From Pseudomonadota bacterium (GTDB lineage: Bacteria > Pseudomonadota > Alphaproteobacteria > Micavibrionales > UBA2020), in NCBI GenBank assembly GCA_023444705.1, contig JAEXMB010000095.1, positions 12,697 to 76,696 of the forward strand: 64,000 bases of DNA. The letters run 5' to 3'. How positions within the stretch are numbered: position 1 is the first letter of the stretch; each line of letters opens with the position of its first letter. Shown in pieces: positions 27,360 to 36,615 of the stretch. The position numbers and the translations under genes are program-made. The notes under the pieces were generated by a model that was not told the origin of the DNA, made no database searches, and saw only the letters and a list, made by a program, of their open reading frames with translations.

Positions 27360-28439
27360 ATGAAGACCTTACGCGCCATCGGCCTGATGAGCGGTACCTC
27401 GCTGGACGGCGTGGACGCAGCCTTGCTCGATACCGACGGCGAGGGTTTTATCAAGCCGCTTGGCTGGGTGCATATCCCCTATGACGCGGACCTGCGCGAG
27501 CGCACCCGCGCGCTGTTCAACCGCGAACCTGACGCTGCCGTCGCGCGCGAGCTTACCCTTGTCAATGCGCAGGCGGTCAAGGCGCTGCTGGAAAAATACG
27601 CCCTGTCGCCGGCGGATATCGATGTGATCGGCTATCACGGGCAGACCATCGCCCACGCCCCCGAACGCCGCTATACCTGCCAGCTTGGCGATGGCCCGCT
27701 GCTGGCAGAGATGACGGGCATCGACGTCGTCAACGACCTGCGCCTGGCGGATGTGAAAGCGGGCGGGCAGGGGGCACCGCTGGTGCCTGTCTATCATCAG
27801 GCAATGGCGGCAGAGATGGAAAAACCCGTTGCCATCCTCAATATCGGCGGTGTCGCCAACGCGACCTATATCGGTGCCAATGGCGAGCTGATCGCTTTTG
27901 ACGTCGGGCCCGGCAACGCGTTGCTCGACGACTGGATGATGAAACATACCGACAGCCGCTACGATCAGGACGGCGCCACCGCCGCGCGCGGAACGGTGAA
28001 CGAGGCCGCGCTGGCGCAACTGCTGGCGGATGACTATTTCAGCCGGCCCGCGCCCAAGTCGCTCGACCGTAATCATTTCTCGGTTGCGCCGCTGGAAGGA
28101 CTGCCGCTGGAAGACGGTGCGGCAACCCTGGCGGCGTTTACGGTTGCGGGTGTGGCGCAATCGCTGGCGCATTTCCCCGCAGCGCCCAGGCAATGGCTGG
28201 TTGCGGGCGGTGGCCGCTACAATAAATTCTTCATGCAAAAGATGGCCGAAAAACTGGGGGTCCCGGTGTCGGACATCCACGCGTTCGGCTTTAACGGAGA
28301 CGCGACCGAGGCCGAGGCCTGGGCCTACCTTGCCGTGCGCAGCCTGAAAGGCTTGCCCATTACCTTCCCGCTGACCACGGGCATCGAAGCACCAATGACG
28401 GGCGGGGTGCTGCATCAGGCCAGCACACGTGCTGCCTGA
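27360..28439 (+). CDS. anmK: Anhydro-N-acetylmuramic acid kinase
   Basis: A 359-residue sugar kinase that converts 1,6-anhydro-MurNAc to MurNAc-6-phosphate in peptidoglycan recycling. Signature blocks are GLMSGTSLDGVDAAL (about residue 7), GYHGQTIAHAPE (about 90), the NDLRLADVKAGGQGAPLVP segment and FDVGPGNALLDDWM (about 180). GGGRYNKFFMQ follows near 280. AAGGAG lies upstream of the ATG at 27360; the in-frame start at 27309 is not supported. It overlaps tsaC by one base. It would process muropeptide products released by lytic transglycosylases such as the one at 57636-59618. Confidence 0.95.
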   Translation: MKTLRAIGLMSGTSLDGVDAALLDTDGEGFIKPLGWVHIPYDADLRERTRALFNREPDAAVARELTLVNAQAVKALLEKYALSPADIDVIGYHGQTIAHAPERRYTCQLGDGPLLAEMTGIDVVNDLRLADVKAGGQGAPLVPVYHQAMAAEMEKPVAILNIGGVANATYIGANGELIAFDVGPGNALLDDWMMKHTDSRYDQDGATAARGTVNEAALAQLLADDYFSRPAPKSLDRNHFSVAPLEGLPLEDGAATLAAFTVAGVAQSLAHFPAAPRQWLVAGGGRYNKFFMQKMAEKLGVPVSDIHAFGFNGDATEAEAWAYLAVRSLKGLPITFPLTTGIEAPMTGGVLHQASTRAA

Positions 28440-29434
28440 TGGAACTGATTGATACCACCGATGACGGCATTGCCCGCGCCGCCGCCCATATGCGGGCAGG
28501 CGGCCTTTGCGCGTTGCCGACGGAAACCGTTTATGGTCTTGGCGCTGACGCCACCAATGACACGGCGGTGGCGCGTATTTTTGCCGCCAAGGGCAGGCCG
28601 CAGATCAATCCGGTCATCGTGCATTACCTCAACGTGCGCGATATGGCTGACGATGTTATGCTGCCGCCCGTCGCGCTTGAGCTTGCCTCGATCTTCTGGC
28701 CGGGTCCGCTGACGCTGATCCTGCCGCGCAAGGAAGGCTCACGCCTGTCTCTGCTGACCTCGGCGGGATTGCCGACACAGGGTGTGCGCTGTCCCGATCA
28801 TCCTGTCGCGCGCAAGCTGCTGGCGGCGCTTGGCAAGCCGATAGCAGCGCCCAGTGCCAATGCCTCGGGCACGATGTCGCCCACCACGCCCCAGCATGTC
28901 ATCAATAGTCTTGGCGATGCGGCAGAGATGGTGCTGGCGGGTGGCAAGGCGCGGGTGGGGCTTGAATCAACCGTGGTCGACGTGACGGGCGAACGCCCCG
29001 TGATGCTGCGACCCGGGGCCGTGACGGTCGAGGATATCGAGCAAGCCCTTGGCATTAAAATCGATGTCGAAATCGAAGCGGTCGATGACAGGCCGAAATC
29101 GCCCGGGCAGTTGCTCAAACACTATGCCCCCGATACGCCGCTGCGCCTGCGCGCGGTTGACGTCAAAAAAGACGAGGCGTTGTTGGCCTTCGGCAGCCTG
29201 AAATTCATGGGGGTTGAGGGCGGCGGTTTTGCGCGTGATCTGCCCATGCACCTGCGCCCAAATCTCAGCGAAAGCGGTGATTTGACCGAAGCGGCGGCGA
29301 ACTTGTTCGCCATGCTCCATCAGTTGGACCAGCAGGGGGTGGCGCGCATTGCGGTGATGGATATTCCCAACGTCGGCCTTGGCATGGCAATCAATGACCG
29401 CCTCAAGCGTGCGGCCGGTGCGCAGGCCCTGTAA
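28439..29434 (+). CDS. tsaC: L-threonylcarbamoyladenylate synthase (Sua5 type)
   Basis: A 331-residue enzyme that makes threonylcarbamoyl-AMP for the t6A37 modification of ANN-decoding tRNAs. The YrdC domain (residues 1-205) has LCALPTETVYGLGADA, KGRPQINPVIVH and APSANASGTMSPT. The length and the C-terminal segment (PGQLLKHYAPDTPLRL onward) identify the two-domain Sua5 form rather than short TsaC. It is translationally coupled to anmK through TGATG. Confidence 0.93.
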   Translation: MELIDTTDDGIARAAAHMRAGGLCALPTETVYGLGADATNDTAVARIFAAKGRPQINPVIVHYLNVRDMADDVMLPPVALELASIFWPGPLTLILPRKEGSRLSLLTSAGLPTQGVRCPDHPVARKLLAALGKPIAAPSANASGTMSPTTPQHVINSLGDAAEMVLAGGKARVGLESTVVDVTGERPVMLRPGAVTVEDIEQALGIKIDVEIEAVDDRPKSPGQLLKHYAPDTPLRLRAVDVKKDEALLAFGSLKFMGVEGGGFARDLPMHLRPNLSESGDLTEAAANLFAMLHQLDQQGVARIAVMDIPNVGLGMAINDRLKRAAGAQAL

Positions 29435-29453
29435 ATTCAAAATCGCGCAAGGC

Positions 29454-30326
29454 TTATAACTTCAGCGCCGCCAGTTTAAAGGCCGGAAAGAACGCGCCGA
29501 GTTGATCCAGCACGTCTTTGAGTGCAGAAAGATCGGCGTGGTCCATCGGGCTGACGGCCTCGTTATAATCAAGTTTGCCGTCATTGTTTTTATCGTGTGC
29601 CGCTATGATGTCATCGGCAAGGCCCGCCACCTCTTTGGCGCGGGTGGCAACGGCATCGATGGCTGCCGCATCAAGCACATGATGTTCGGCCAACGCGCCC
29701 AGCAAGGTGGCGCTGGCCAGACCGAGCTTGATTTCCACCAGCGACAAGGCTGCGTCGTTGTTATCGTCCATCGCCTTGAACAACACGCGCGCGCAATCTT
29801 GGGACAGGTTGCGCGGTGCCGTGGTGCTGGCGTCACCGCTGATGGCGCAGGCCTCGTCGATGCGGTCGATGTAGCGCATCACGCGCTGCAACGGTTTCGG
29901 AATGACAGCCGGGGTGTCGGGGCAATTGGTATAGTCCAGCGGCTGGTCGAGCGTCAGGCTCTCCCATTCCATGTTTTTGCCCGTCTGCGCGGGCAGGCCG
30001 GTGCGCAGCACGCCGTCTTCCTGCCGCATGACGGCGGTGGTCGTACCGTCAAGGGCGAGAATCAGGTGGTCGGCCCCCGTGCCGCGGCGCACGTAGCGCC
30101 CCAGTTCCAGCCGGTCGGGGGCGGATTTTAGGTAAAAATGGCGGGTGAAACTCAGCGCTTCCTGCGTATTGGCGCAATCGGGTGCTGCCCAATGGCCCGC
30201 GATCTCGCTTTTGGCCCCTGTCTTCGCTTGAGATTCCACGGCATTGACGCTACAAATAGCGGCAATAAGTAAAACACCCCCCAAGAGCTTAACACACTTC
30301 AGCGAAGCAGATTTCACGCGCATCAT
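29454..30326 (-). CDS. Exported EF-hand protein
   Basis: A 290-residue protein with a signal peptide ([20 protein letters not shown]). Two EF-hand calcium loops are clear: [14 protein letters not shown] (middle) and [14 protein letters not shown] (near the C-terminus), with the acidic residues at the right positions. The region between signal and EF-hands has three spaced Cys and no recognised family. Two ATGs (30326 and 30323) are possible starts and neither has a good ribosome site. The start codon region physically overlaps the lepA ATG on the other strand. Role unknown; it may sense or buffer periplasmic calcium. Confidence 0.72.
   Translation of the reverse strand: MMRVKSASLKCVKLLGGVLLIAAICSVNAVESQAKTGAKSEIAGHWAAPDCANTQEALSFTRHFYLKSAPDRLELGRYVRRGTGADHLILALDGTTTAVMRQEDGVLRTGLPAQTGKNMEWESLTLDQPLDYTNCPDTPAVIPKPLQRVMRYIDRIDEACAISGDASTTAPRNLSQDCARVLFKAMDDNNDAALSLVEIKLGLASATLLGALAEHHVLDAAAIDAVATRAKEVAGLADDIIAAHDKNNDGKLDYNEAVSPMDHADLSALKDVLDQLGAFFPAFKLAALKL
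30244..30271 (+). promoter_or_regulatory. Possible lepA promoter inside the EF-hand gene
   Basis: TTGACG (30244-30249) and TAAGTA (30266-30271) are 16 bases apart, 54 bases before the lepA start. It lies within the signal-peptide coding part of the opposite gene. The -10 is weak. Confidence 0.3.
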
Positions 30327-32130
30327 GACCGACCAAAAACACATCCGGAATTTCTCGATTATTGCCCACATCGACCACGGCAAGTCAACCCTTGCCGACC
30401 GTCTCATCCAGACATGCGGCGGGGTAGAGTTGCGCGAGATGAAAGAGCAGATGCTCGACAACATGGAGATCGAGCGCGAGCGCGGCATCACCATCAAGGC
30501 GCAGACCGTGCGCCTGAGCTACAAAGCCAAAAACGGCGAGACGTATCAGCTGAACCTGATGGACACGCCGGGCCACGTCGACTTCGCGTATGAGGTCAGC
30601 CGCTCGCTCGCCGCCTGCGAAGGCGCGTTGCTGGTCGTCGACGCCTCGCAGGGGGTGGAGGCGCAGACGCTTGCCAACGTCTATCAGGCGCTCGACAACA
30701 ATCTTGAAATCGTGCCGGTCATCAACAAGATCGACCTGCCCGCCGCCGACGTCGACCGCGTCAAGCAACAGATCGAAGACGTGATCGGCATCGACGCATC
30801 CGACGCCATCCCGACCTCGGCCAAATCGGGCATCGGCATCGAAGACCTGCTCGAAGGCATCGTGCATCGCCTGCCGTCGCCCAAGGGTGATCCGGCGGCA
30901 CCGCTGAAGGCCCTGCTGGTCGACAGCTGGTACGACCCATACCTGGGCGTCGTCATTCTGGTGCGCGTCTTCGAAGGCACCGTAAAGGTCAAAGACAAAC
31001 TGCGTTTCATGAGTACCGGCGCGGCTTACGAGGCCGACCGTGTGGGGGTCTTTACGCCAAAGCACGTGATGACGGGCGAGCTGAAGCCCGGAGAGATGGG
31101 CTTTATCACCTGCGGCATCAAAACCATTACCGAGACCAAGATCGGCGATACCATCACGCTCGACCGCACGCCGACCGCGCAGATGCTGGCAGGCTTCAAG
31201 CCATCGGTGCCGATGGTATTTTGCTCCCTGTTTCCTGTCGACAGCAGCGAATTTGAAAAACTGCGCGAGAGCATCGGCAAGCTGGCGCTCAACGACGCAT
31301 CGCTGCATTACGAGGCCGAAAGCTCTAATGCCCTTGGCATGGGGTTCCGCTGCGGCTTCCTTGGCCTGTTGCACCTTGAAATCATTCAGGAGCGACTGAG
31401 CCGCGAATTCAACCTCGAGCTGATCCCGACGGCGCCTTCGGTGGTCTATAAAATCCATCTCACCAACAATACCGAGATGGAACTTTACAACCCCGCCGAC
31501 ATGCCCGACGTGGTGCGCATCAAGACAATCGAAGAACCGTGGATCAAAGCCACTATCATGGTGCCCGACGAATACCTCGGCGGTATTTTGCAACTGTGTC
31601 AGGAACGCCGTGGCGTGCAAAAAGAACTGACCTGGGTGGGCAGCCGCGCGATGGCGGTTTACCGCCTGCCGCTCAACGAGGTGGTGTTCGATTTTTACGA
31701 CCGCCTCAAGTCGATCAGCCGCGGTTACGCCAGTATGGATTACGTGCTGGATGGTTTCGAGGAAGGCGACCTTGTGCGCCTGAACATCCTCGTCAACCAG
31801 GAGCCGCTTGACGCGCTGTCGATGATCGTCCACCGCAGTCAGGCCGAGCGCCGCGGCCGCCAGTTGTGCGAGCGCCTCAAAGACCTCATTCCGCGCCAGA
31901 TGTTCAAGATCGCCATTCAGGCCACTATCGGCGGCAAGGTTGTTGCGCGCGAGGATGTCTCGGCGCTGCGCAAGGACGTGACCGCGAAGTGCTACGGCGG
32001 CGACATCAGCCGCAAGCGCAAACTGCTCGACAAGCAAAAAGAGGGCAAGAAGAAGATGCGCCAGTATGGCAACGTCGAAATTCCGCAGTCGGCGTTTATC
32101 TCGGCCCTGCGCATGGATGACGGCAAGTAA
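30325..32130 (+). CDS. lepA: Elongation factor 4 (LepA)
   Basis: A 601-residue translational GTPase that acts on stalled or pretranslocation ribosomes. G motifs are AHIDHGKST (about residue 13), [16 protein letters not shown] and NKIDLP. The C-terminal LepA-specific domain includes [19 protein letters not shown]. The ATG at 30325 yields the standard [19 protein letters not shown] start; the open frame back to 30244 was rejected. Its start overlaps the divergent EF-hand gene and its stop abuts the converging exonuclease gene. Confidence 0.96.
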   Translation: MTDQKHIRNFSIIAHIDHGKSTLADRLIQTCGGVELREMKEQMLDNMEIERERGITIKAQTVRLSYKAKNGETYQLNLMDTPGHVDFAYEVSRSLAACEGALLVVDASQGVEAQTLANVYQALDNNLEIVPVINKIDLPAADVDRVKQQIEDVIGIDASDAIPTSAKSGIGIEDLLEGIVHRLPSPKGDPAAPLKALLVDSWYDPYLGVVILVRVFEGTVKVKDKLRFMSTGAAYEADRVGVFTPKHVMTGELKPGEMGFITCGIKTITETKIGDTITLDRTPTAQMLAGFKPSVPMVFCSLFPVDSSEFEKLRESIGKLALNDASLHYEAESSNALGMGFRCGFLGLLHLEIIQERLSREFNLELIPTAPSVVYKIHLTNNTEMELYNPADMPDVVRIKTIEEPWIKATIMVPDEYLGGILQLCQERRGVQKELTWVGSRAMAVYRLPLNEVVFDFYDRLKSISRGYASMDYVLDGFEEGDLVRLNILVNQEPLDALSMIVHRSQAERRGRQLCERLKDLIPRQMFKIAIQATIGGKVVAREDVSALRKDVTAKCYGGDISRKRKLLDKQKEGKKKMRQYGNVEIPQSAFISALRMDDGK

Positions 32131-32715
32131 TCAGAAAAACGCTGTCGCGCCTTTGGACAGCAGGAACGCATAAGCGGCGAGGATGGAACGCACATCCTCG
32201 AGCGCGTTGTGTTCTGCCACCGTATGCGTGATCGCCGCCCCCACGGTACGTGCCAGCGCCCCTGAATTGACGCCTTTTTTAACGCCATAGGGCGCGCCGT
32301 GTTCCATGAACCACGGGCCGATGTCGCGCGTGTTGAAATCCGCTTCACCGCAGGCCATGCCGTTCCAGCACATATTCTCGCGGATCACGCCGGCGTCGTT
32401 GCCGTAGGCGGCGGCTTCGTCACGGCCGATGAAGGCACGGAATTGCGCCAGCGCATCGGTGAAACCGAGCCCCTGCGCGTCGATTGCGCCCTGCGTGATG
32501 CCTGTCAGTTGCGTGAAGTAGTCCGACACCACGGGGTTTTTGACCGGTTTCACCAGCACGTCAAAGGATGCCAGTGGCTGCAATGTGGCGGCATCGACGC
32601 GCATGGCGCCGATTTGCACGACCTCGCGGAACTCGTTGGGGCCAGACCAGCGTCGTTCAAGCGCACCGGCCCATGTGGTGAACTCGGTGTCGTAGAGGAC
32701 GAAGCTGGCCGTCAT
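32131..32715 (-). CDS. DEDD-family 3'-5' exonuclease-like protein
   Basis: A 194-residue RNase H-fold exonuclease. Exo I is VLYDTEFTTW (Asp and Glu, residues about 7-13). Exo II lies in the GFTDALAQFRAFIG...AAAYGNDAGV segment. Exo III is TVAEHNALEDVRS near residue 170, with the HxxxxD spacing of the DEDDh class. A region preceding Exo II, TQLTGITQ, is the ExoIII-family Gly loop. It may trim RNA or single-stranded DNA. It follows the prolyl oligopeptidase gene by 8 bases on the same strand. The specific substrate is unknown. Confidence 0.8.
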   Translation of the reverse strand: MTASFVLYDTEFTTWAGALERRWSGPNEFREVVQIGAMRVDAATLQPLASFDVLVKPVKNPVVSDYFTQLTGITQGAIDAQGLGFTDALAQFRAFIGRDEAAAYGNDAGVIRENMCWNGMACGEADFNTRDIGPWFMEHGAPYGVKKGVNSGALARTVGAAITHTVAEHNALEDVRSILAAYAFLLSKGATAFF

Positions 32716-32723
32716 GTCTGCCC

Positions 32724-34973
32724 TTAGCGTTTGCGGTTGGCCTGAATTTTGACTTTGGATGGTTGCAGGCTTGCCTTATACGCGTTCTGGTCGATGGGGC
32801 CAAGGGTTCTTTCAAGGAAGGCATAAACCGCCGCCGTGCTTTGGAAGCGCAGCTTGAGGCTGCCGCCGCCGCCATGCCCGCCGCCCGCCGCAACGTTGAG
32901 GACCGTGACCGATCCACGGTCTTCGCGCGCCTGCAACAGCGCTGCCATTTTATAGCTGTGCCACGGCAGGACGCGGTCGTCATTGGCGTCGGTATCGATC
33001 AGGATCGGCGGGTGCTTGAAGCCTTTTCTGACGTTGTGGTACGGCGAGTATTTGGCGGCGGTGTTGAAGTCTGCCTTGACGTCGGGATCGCCGTAGTCGC
33101 CCTTCCAGCCAAAGCCGTAGTAGGAGCCGATGTGAAAGCGGTTCATATCGGTCACGGGAACTTCCGAGACGATGGCGCCGAACAGCTCGGGGCGTTGCAG
33201 GCCAGTGGCCAGCGTCAACAGGCCGCCATTGCTGCCGCCCTTGATGGCCAGACGCTTGGTGCTGGTATATTTGTTGTCGATCAGATGCTCCGCACAGGCG
33301 GCGAAGTCGTCAAAGACGTTTTGCTTGTTGTGACGGCGGCCCTGATCGTACCACTGCTGGCCGAATTCGCCCCCACCGCGCAGGTTGGCCTGCACATACA
33401 CACCGCCCGCGCGCACCCAGCGTGCGATACCGGCGGAAAACGCGGGTTCCAGCGCGACGTTAAAGCCGCCGTAGCCGTAAAGAATGGTGGCGGCCGTGCC
33501 GTCGAGCTTGGTATCGGGGTGGCGGATGACGGTCATCGGCACCTTGGTGCCGTCCTTGGACGTCGCATGGATGCGCTCGACAATGCAATCCTTGAGGTTG
33601 ATCGGGCGGCGGCTGGCGCGGTATTCGGCCAGCGTATTGGTGGCGCTGTCGTATTTATAAATCGCGCCGTCTTCCTGAAAGCCGCTGAGCGAGACAAGAC
33701 AGGTGGCATCATCCTGACGCATCTGGCCAAAGCTGATGGTGGTCATCGGCGGCAGGGGCATTTCGCCCTGTGCTTTGCCGTCTTTGTCGAACATGCAAAT
33801 TTTGTCGGCGGTATCGTGGGCGTAATTGGCAAACAGCTTGCCCTGCCACGTCCACACGCTGTTGAGCAGATCGGTCGGATGTTCGCCGATCACGGTTTCC
33901 CAGTTTTCGGGGTGGGGGTTGGCGGGGTCAAAGCGCACCAGTTTCTTGCGCGAAGCACCCTGCGTGGTCAGGGCATAGATCTTGCCGTCTATTTCGGCAA
34001 TAGGCGACAGTGTGCCGTTGCCGTAGGGGAAAACCTCGGTGAAGGCGTCGGTGCTGCCAATCTTGCGCATCAGCAGCCGGTTGGTGGTGTAGTCAAGCTG
34101 CGATTCATAAATCCACTCGTAACTGCCGTCTTCCTTGCTCATATCGCGCTTGAGCTTGAAGAAGCTGACGCGTGTCTCCGGCGTGGCTGGGCTGTAGACG
34201 ACTTCGTCGGCGGCGATGTCGCTGCCCATGACGTGGCGCAGGACCTCAAAGCTTTTTTCAATGCCTTCAACGGGGCGGTTGTAGGTAAAGCTGTTGCCAT
34301 CGGGCGCCCATTTGATGCCATCGCGCCATGAACGCGTGGCAGGGTAGGTGATGGGCAGATGTTCGCCCGTGGCGACATCCATGAAGTGGACGGTGTTCTC
34401 GTCGCTGCCCGCAACGCTGAGGGTATAGGCAAGGATCTTGGCGTCCTTGTTGAAATGGATGCCGCTGATGTCGGTCTTGCCGGTGGGGTCGATTTTCAGC
34501 GGGTCGAGCAACAGGCGGGCGGGCGCGTCGTAATCGGGGCTGTCCTTGAGGAACAATGACCAGCGGTCGGCACCTTCCTCGCGGCGCCAGCAGCTGTAAA
34601 GATCCTTGGCGATATAGGACGGCATGCTTTCGGCCATGCCTTTGGGCATGCTGTTGATCATGAAGTCGATCGTGCTGTCGTAAAAACCCTGCGACGCCTT
34701 GACGAAATCGGCAAAGCGCGCGTTCTGGCGTGCGACCCACGCCGTGGTGTCGGCGGATTTCAAATCCTCAAGCGGGCGGAAAGGATCGGAAACGCGCGTG
34801 CCGTGAAGGTTTTCGACCAGAGTATTGTCGATGGGCGCATCAAGCGCGCGTTTGCGCTCTGCCGCGTTGATTTTGTATTCAAACGAGCGGTTGTCGTTGC
34901 CTGCGGCGGCGAAATCCTTGCGTGTCTTGGTGCGGCGGCTGGCGGTGATCTTGACTTTGGTGCGCTTGCTCAT
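32724..34973 (-). CDS. Prolyl oligopeptidase family serine peptidase (S9A)
   Basis: A 749-residue peptidase with an N-terminal beta-propeller (about 60-440) and a C-terminal alpha/beta hydrolase domain. The nucleophile Ser is in GGSNGGLL (about 570). The catalytic Asp is probably in DTDANDDRVLPWHSYKMAA and the His in AAGGGHGG (about 700). GGGEFGQQWYDQGRRHNKQN is a family block. There is no signal peptide; the N-terminus is very basic (SKRTKVKITASRRTKTRK). It cleaves small proline-containing peptides in the cytosol. A near-consensus promoter lies upstream. Confidence 0.9.
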   Translation of the reverse strand: MSKRTKVKITASRRTKTRKDFAAAGNDNRSFEYKINAAERKRALDAPIDNTLVENLHGTRVSDPFRPLEDLKSADTTAWVARQNARFADFVKASQGFYDSTIDFMINSMPKGMAESMPSYIAKDLYSCWRREEGADRWSLFLKDSPDYDAPARLLLDPLKIDPTGKTDISGIHFNKDAKILAYTLSVAGSDENTVHFMDVATGEHLPITYPATRSWRDGIKWAPDGNSFTYNRPVEGIEKSFEVLRHVMGSDIAADEVVYSPATPETRVSFFKLKRDMSKEDGSYEWIYESQLDYTTNRLLMRKIGSTDAFTEVFPYGNGTLSPIAEIDGKIYALTTQGASRKKLVRFDPANPHPENWETVIGEHPTDLLNSVWTWQGKLFANYAHDTADKICMFDKDGKAQGEMPLPPMTTISFGQMRQDDATCLVSLSGFQEDGAIYKYDSATNTLAEYRASRRPINLKDCIVERIHATSKDGTKVPMTVIRHPDTKLDGTAATILYGYGGFNVALEPAFSAGIARWVRAGGVYVQANLRGGGEFGQQWYDQGRRHNKQNVFDDFAACAEHLIDNKYTSTKRLAIKGGSNGGLLTLATGLQRPELFGAIVSEVPVTDMNRFHIGSYYGFGWKGDYGDPDVKADFNTAAKYSPYHNVRKGFKHPPILIDTDANDDRVLPWHSYKMAALLQAREDRGSVTVLNVAAGGGHGGGGSLKLRFQSTAAVYAFLERTLGPIDQNAYKASLQPSKVKIQANRKR

Positions 34974-35012
34974 GGGGGCGGCTCCGGTAAGGAAGAAAAG
35001 AGGGAATGCCCA

Positions 35013-35041
35013 TTGTTAACGAATTATTAATAATATGTCAA
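35013..35041 (-). promoter_or_regulatory. Promoter of the prolyl oligopeptidase gene
   Basis: On the minus strand a perfect TTGACA (35036-35041) is followed after 17 bases by TAACAA (35013-35018), about 40 bases ahead of the start at 34973. The surrounding 34974-35106 region is AT-rich, unlike its neighbours, and contains nothing else recognisable. Confidence 0.5.
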
Positions 35042-35106
35042 TTCATTTTTTGACATAATAATTTAAAGGCGCAAAGGATATTGTTATTTAATTTCAATGG
35101 TAAAGG

Positions 35107-36615
35107 TCAGGCGCGAGGGCCAAGGATATGGCGCATGAGGCCCGTGGTGGAGCCGTCATGGCCATCCACAGTGCCGCTGGCAAGTTCGTCACCGATGCGC
35201 GCCGCCATGACTTTGCCAAGTTCGACACCGAACTGGTCAAAGCTGTTGATGTCCCAGATCACGCCCTGCACGAAGATCTTGTGTTCGTAGAGCGCCATCA
35301 GCTGGCCGAAGTGATAAGGCGTTAGTGCATCGAGCAAGATCGTGACGCTCGGGCGGTTACCGGTAAAGTTCTTGTGCGGCTCGGCCATGTTGGTGCGGCC
35401 CTGCATCAGGCTTTCGCTTTGCGCCAGCAGGTTCGCCAGCAACATGCGCTGTTGCTCTGCCGTGCCGCCGGTGGCAGTGACGCAACCGATAAATTCAACA
35501 GGCACGGTGTCGGGCGACTGGTGCAGCCATTGAAAGAAGGTATGCTGGCTGTCCGTACCGGGCTCGCCAAAGACGATGGGGCCGGTCTTGGTGCTGACAG
35601 GCGTGCCGTCATGCGTCACGGCCTTGCCGTTGCTTTCCATGTCGAGCTGCTGTAGCCATGCGGGCAGGCGCGCCAGCGCGCTGTGATAAGGAATGACGGC
35701 AAGCGCCGGATAGTTGCAGTGATTGCGGTGCCAGATCCCCGCGAGCGCCAGCAAGACCGGCAGGTTGTCGCGCAGCGGGGTATGGCGGAAATGCGCATCC
35801 ATCGCCTGTGCGCCAGCAAGCCATGCGTCAAATGCCTCGATACCCGCCGCAAACATGACCGAAAGACCGATCGCCGACCACGCGCTGAACCGTCCGCCGA
35901 CCCAGTCGGCAAAGGGAAAGATATTATCGGGCGCGATGCCAAAGGCTGCGACCTTGTCGGGTTGCGTCGACAGGGCCACGAAATGCGCGGCGATGGCGGC
36001 TTCGTCGCCTTTATAGTGGTCGATGACATGCTGGCGCGCGGTGCGCGCGTTGAGCATGGTTTCCGGCGTGGTGAAGCTTTTGGATGCGATGATGAACAGC
36101 GTTTCTTCAGGATTAACCGCCGCCAGCACGCGGGCAAGATCGCTGCCCTCGACATTGCTGACGAAGGATACGGGCATAAAAGGCGTGCCTTGCGCCGTGA
36201 GCGCCTGTGCGGCCAGTTGCGGCCCTGCATGCGAGCCACCGATGCCGATGTTGACGATATGGCGGATTTTCTTGCCGCTGTAACCTGTGTGCGTACCGCC
36301 GGCGACGGCCGCGACCAGGGCGCGCATGCGGGCCAGCGTCTCGCGTACCTCGGGCGGGGCGGCATCGCCCGCACGGCAGGCCGTGTGCAGGACCGCGCGG
36401 TCTTCGGTCGTATTAATGTGCTTGCCATCAAACATATCGGCGATGCGCGCAGGCAGGCCGCGCTGTTGCGCCAGTGCCAACAAGCCCGCGACATCATCAT
36501 TGGCCATCGACGTCTTGGAAAAATCAAGCAGGATGCCGTCGTGAGAGCGGCTGTAGCGTTCAAAGCGCGCAGGATCGGCGGCGAACAAATCGGCGATGCG
36601 CACTGGCGCGGTCAT
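35107..36615 (-). CDS. pgi: Glucose-6-phosphate isomerase
   Basis: A 502-residue isomerase linking glucose-6-phosphate and fructose-6-phosphate. Recognisable blocks are NIGIGGSHAGPQLAAQAL (about 125), FIIASKSFTTPETM (sugar phosphate site, about 175), the GRFSAWSAIGL signature and GEPGTDSQHTFFQWLHQ with the catalytic His (about 350). QFGVELGK, with the active-site Lys, is near the end. It is shorter than E. coli Pgi (549). It overlaps the preceding M16 peptidase gene by 4 bases, so it is the last gene of a three-gene operon. Confidence 0.95.
   Translation of the reverse strand: MTAPVRIADLFAADPARFERYSRSHDGILLDFSKTSMANDDVAGLLALAQQRGLPARIADMFDGKHINTTEDRAVLHTACRAGDAAPPEVRETLARMRALVAAVAGGTHTGYSGKKIRHIVNIGIGGSHAGPQLAAQALTAQGTPFMPVSFVSNVEGSDLARVLAAVNPEETLFIIASKSFTTPETMLNARTARQHVIDHYKGDEAAIAAHFVALSTQPDKVAAFGIAPDNIFPFADWVGGRFSAWSAIGLSVMFAAGIEAFDAWLAGAQAMDAHFRHTPLRDNLPVLLALAGIWHRNHCNYPALAVIPYHSALARLPAWLQQLDMESNGKAVTHDGTPVSTKTGPIVFGEPGTDSQHTFFQWLHQSPDTVPVEFIGCVTATGGTAEQQRMLLANLLAQSESLMQGRTNMAEPHKNFTGNRPSVTILLDALTPYHFGQLMALYEHKIFVQGVIWDINSFDQFGVELGKVMAARIGDELASGTVDGHDGSTTGLMRHILGPRA

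Noticed and set aside
30385..32037. 550-codon open frame antisense to lepA
   Set aside because: It is the frame shadow of a GC-rich conserved gene; the translation is His/Arg/Val-rich without domains.
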